Assembly: GCF_900411375.1 (NCBI RefSeq) | Contig: NZ_LS422981.1 | Coordinates: 51,437-115,436 of the forward strand | From: Lentilactobacillus raoultii | Lineage (GTDB): Bacteria > Bacillota > Bacilli > Lactobacillales > Lactobacillaceae | Reading direction: 5' to 3' | Length of the DNA: 64,000 bases | In this document: positions 63,394 through 64,000 of the stretch, in pieces | Position numbering within the stretch: the first letter of the stretch is position 1 | How the letters are laid out: each line of letters starts with the position of its first letter | Translations under genes and position numbers: made by a program | Notes under the pieces: generated by a model | Databases searched by the model: none | The model's input: only the letters and a program-made list of their open reading frames with translations | What the model was told of the DNA's origin: nothing

Positions 63394-64000
63394 ATGTTTG
63401 AACCAGCCAAAACGACTTATCAACTTAACGATGGCAACCAGATGCCGGTCTTGGGATTTGGCACCTATCAACTAACCAAGCCGGCATTAATGAATCAAAG
63501 TATCCAAGCGGCTTATGAAAGTGGTTATCGACTATTCGATACAGCACAATACTATCGCAACGAAAAGATGTTGGGCGATGCCATCCGCAACCTGGGCGTC
63601 CCACGCCAAGACGTTTTCATTGTGGATAAAGTGACGGAGATGAATCAGGGCCACGACCTGACCATTGATAGTACCAATTTTTCACTTCAGCAGTTGGGCA
63701 CGGACTATGTTGATCTACTGTTGGTTCATTGGCCGATTGCCGATAAATTTTTCGAGACCTGGGAAGCTTTTGAAGAATTGAAAAAGCAGGGAAAAGCCCG
63801 GTCAATCGGTGTCAGCAATTTCACCCGCTCACAATTGGAACTGCTGAAAACCCAGGCTGATGAAATGCCGGTGGTCAACCAAATTGAAACTCACCCTTAC
63901 CTTAACCAGACACCACTCATCAAATTTGATAAGGACCAGTCGATTGTCACCCAGGCATGGAGTCCGCTTGGCAGAGGGGTGGTTCTGGATAACCCGATGA
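63394..64000 (+). CDS. Aldo/keto reductase (incomplete, runs off the window)
   Basis: 202 residues are seen. Catalytic tetrad: Asp and Tyr in YRLFDTAQYYRNEKMLG, Lys in VFIVDKVTEM, His in VDLLLVHWPIADK. The late IGVSNFTRSQLELL and QAWSPLGRGVV are normal for the family. It reduces carbonyl compounds such as 2,5-diketogluconate or methylglyoxal with NADPH. ATG follows AGGGGG. The last third lies outside. Confidence 0.9.
   Translation, partial: MFEPAKTTYQLNDGNQMPVLGFGTYQLTKPALMNQSIQAAYESGYRLFDTAQYYRNEKMLGDAIRNLGVPRQDVFIVDKVTEMNQGHDLTIDSTNFSLQQLGTDYVDLLLVHWPIADKFFETWEAFEELKKQGKARSIGVSNFTRSQLELLKTQADEMPVVNQIETHPYLNQTPLIKFDKDQSIVTQAWSPLGRGVVLDNPM

Noticed and set aside
1-64000. CRISPR array or anti-phage defence island
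   Set aside because: No regularly spaced repeats, cas genes or recognisable restriction or abortive-infection genes were found; only HicAB and TA remnants are present.

Overview
The window looks like chromosomal DNA of a heterofermentative lactobacillus (Lactobacillaceae). The evidence is a phosphoketolase (51124-53514), a bifunctional AdhE (56892-59510), acetate kinase, a decarboxylating 6-phosphogluconate dehydrogenase, LplA, catabolite (cre-like) and Rex-like operators, strong GGAGG ribosome binding sites and a T-box leader. I see no rRNA or tRNA gene and no CRISPR array. The exact genus cannot be read from the sequence alone.

Layout. 1-2100: the right end of an IS630-type element, a divergent MarR/DUF2798 pair with a perfect inverted-repeat operator, and a RelB/DinJ antitoxin next to a frameshifted MazF/PemK-like toxin. 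2121-5550 (minus): a T-box-controlled operon of two isocitrate lyase/PEP mutase superfamily proteins and a sugar-porter type transporter. 5670-8270: small proteins, a candidate type I toxin-antitoxin locus, and ackA with an interspersed repeat in its leader. 8290-16640 (minus): a galacturonate module with LacI regulator, UxaC, UxaE, GPH symporter and an intracellular GH28 galacturonase. 16750-18990: a scar region holding a gluconokinase 3' remnant, an IS5/IS427-type element, a secreted protein with a small membrane partner, and a palindromic element. 18989-26741: a second uronate/gluconate module with gluconokinase, D-2-hydroxyacid dehydrogenase, aldose epimerase, second UxaC, UxuB and a divergent GntR regulator. 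26890-32181: GH78 rhamnosidase, AraC regulator and Gnd. 32388-37560: YfhO-type membrane protein, a GH25 lysozyme, and an NlpC/P60 hydrolase split by a 248-bp IS630-derived element. 37561-51040: housekeeping and accessory genes (OsmC, transporters, an orphan histidine kinase with a structured element between it and the permease, HicAB, a HesB-like protein, a quinone oxidoreductase-like enzyme, LplA, Usp, a pseudouridine synthase, an amidase). 51124-64000: phosphoketolase, GntR, YbaK-like protein, HD hydrolase, AdhE, a P-type ATPase and an incomplete aldo/keto reductase.

How the genes may work together. Pectin- and glycoside-derived sugars would be released by GH28 and GH78, imported by the GPH carrier, isomerised by UxaC and epimerised by UxaE to fructuronate, then reduced by UxuB to mannonate. 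No mannonate dehydratase, KDG kinase or KDPG aldolase is present in the window. Instead uxuB, a 2-hydroxyacid dehydrogenase gene, gntK and gnd all carry a very similar candidate operator (CTGATATAYYAG), in three cases inside or touching the promoter core. This suggests one regulon, probably under the GntR protein at 26067, that sends uronate carbon through gluconate and 6-phosphogluconate into the phosphoketolase pathway. That route is inference, and one step (C2 inversion of mannonate) has no assigned enzyme.
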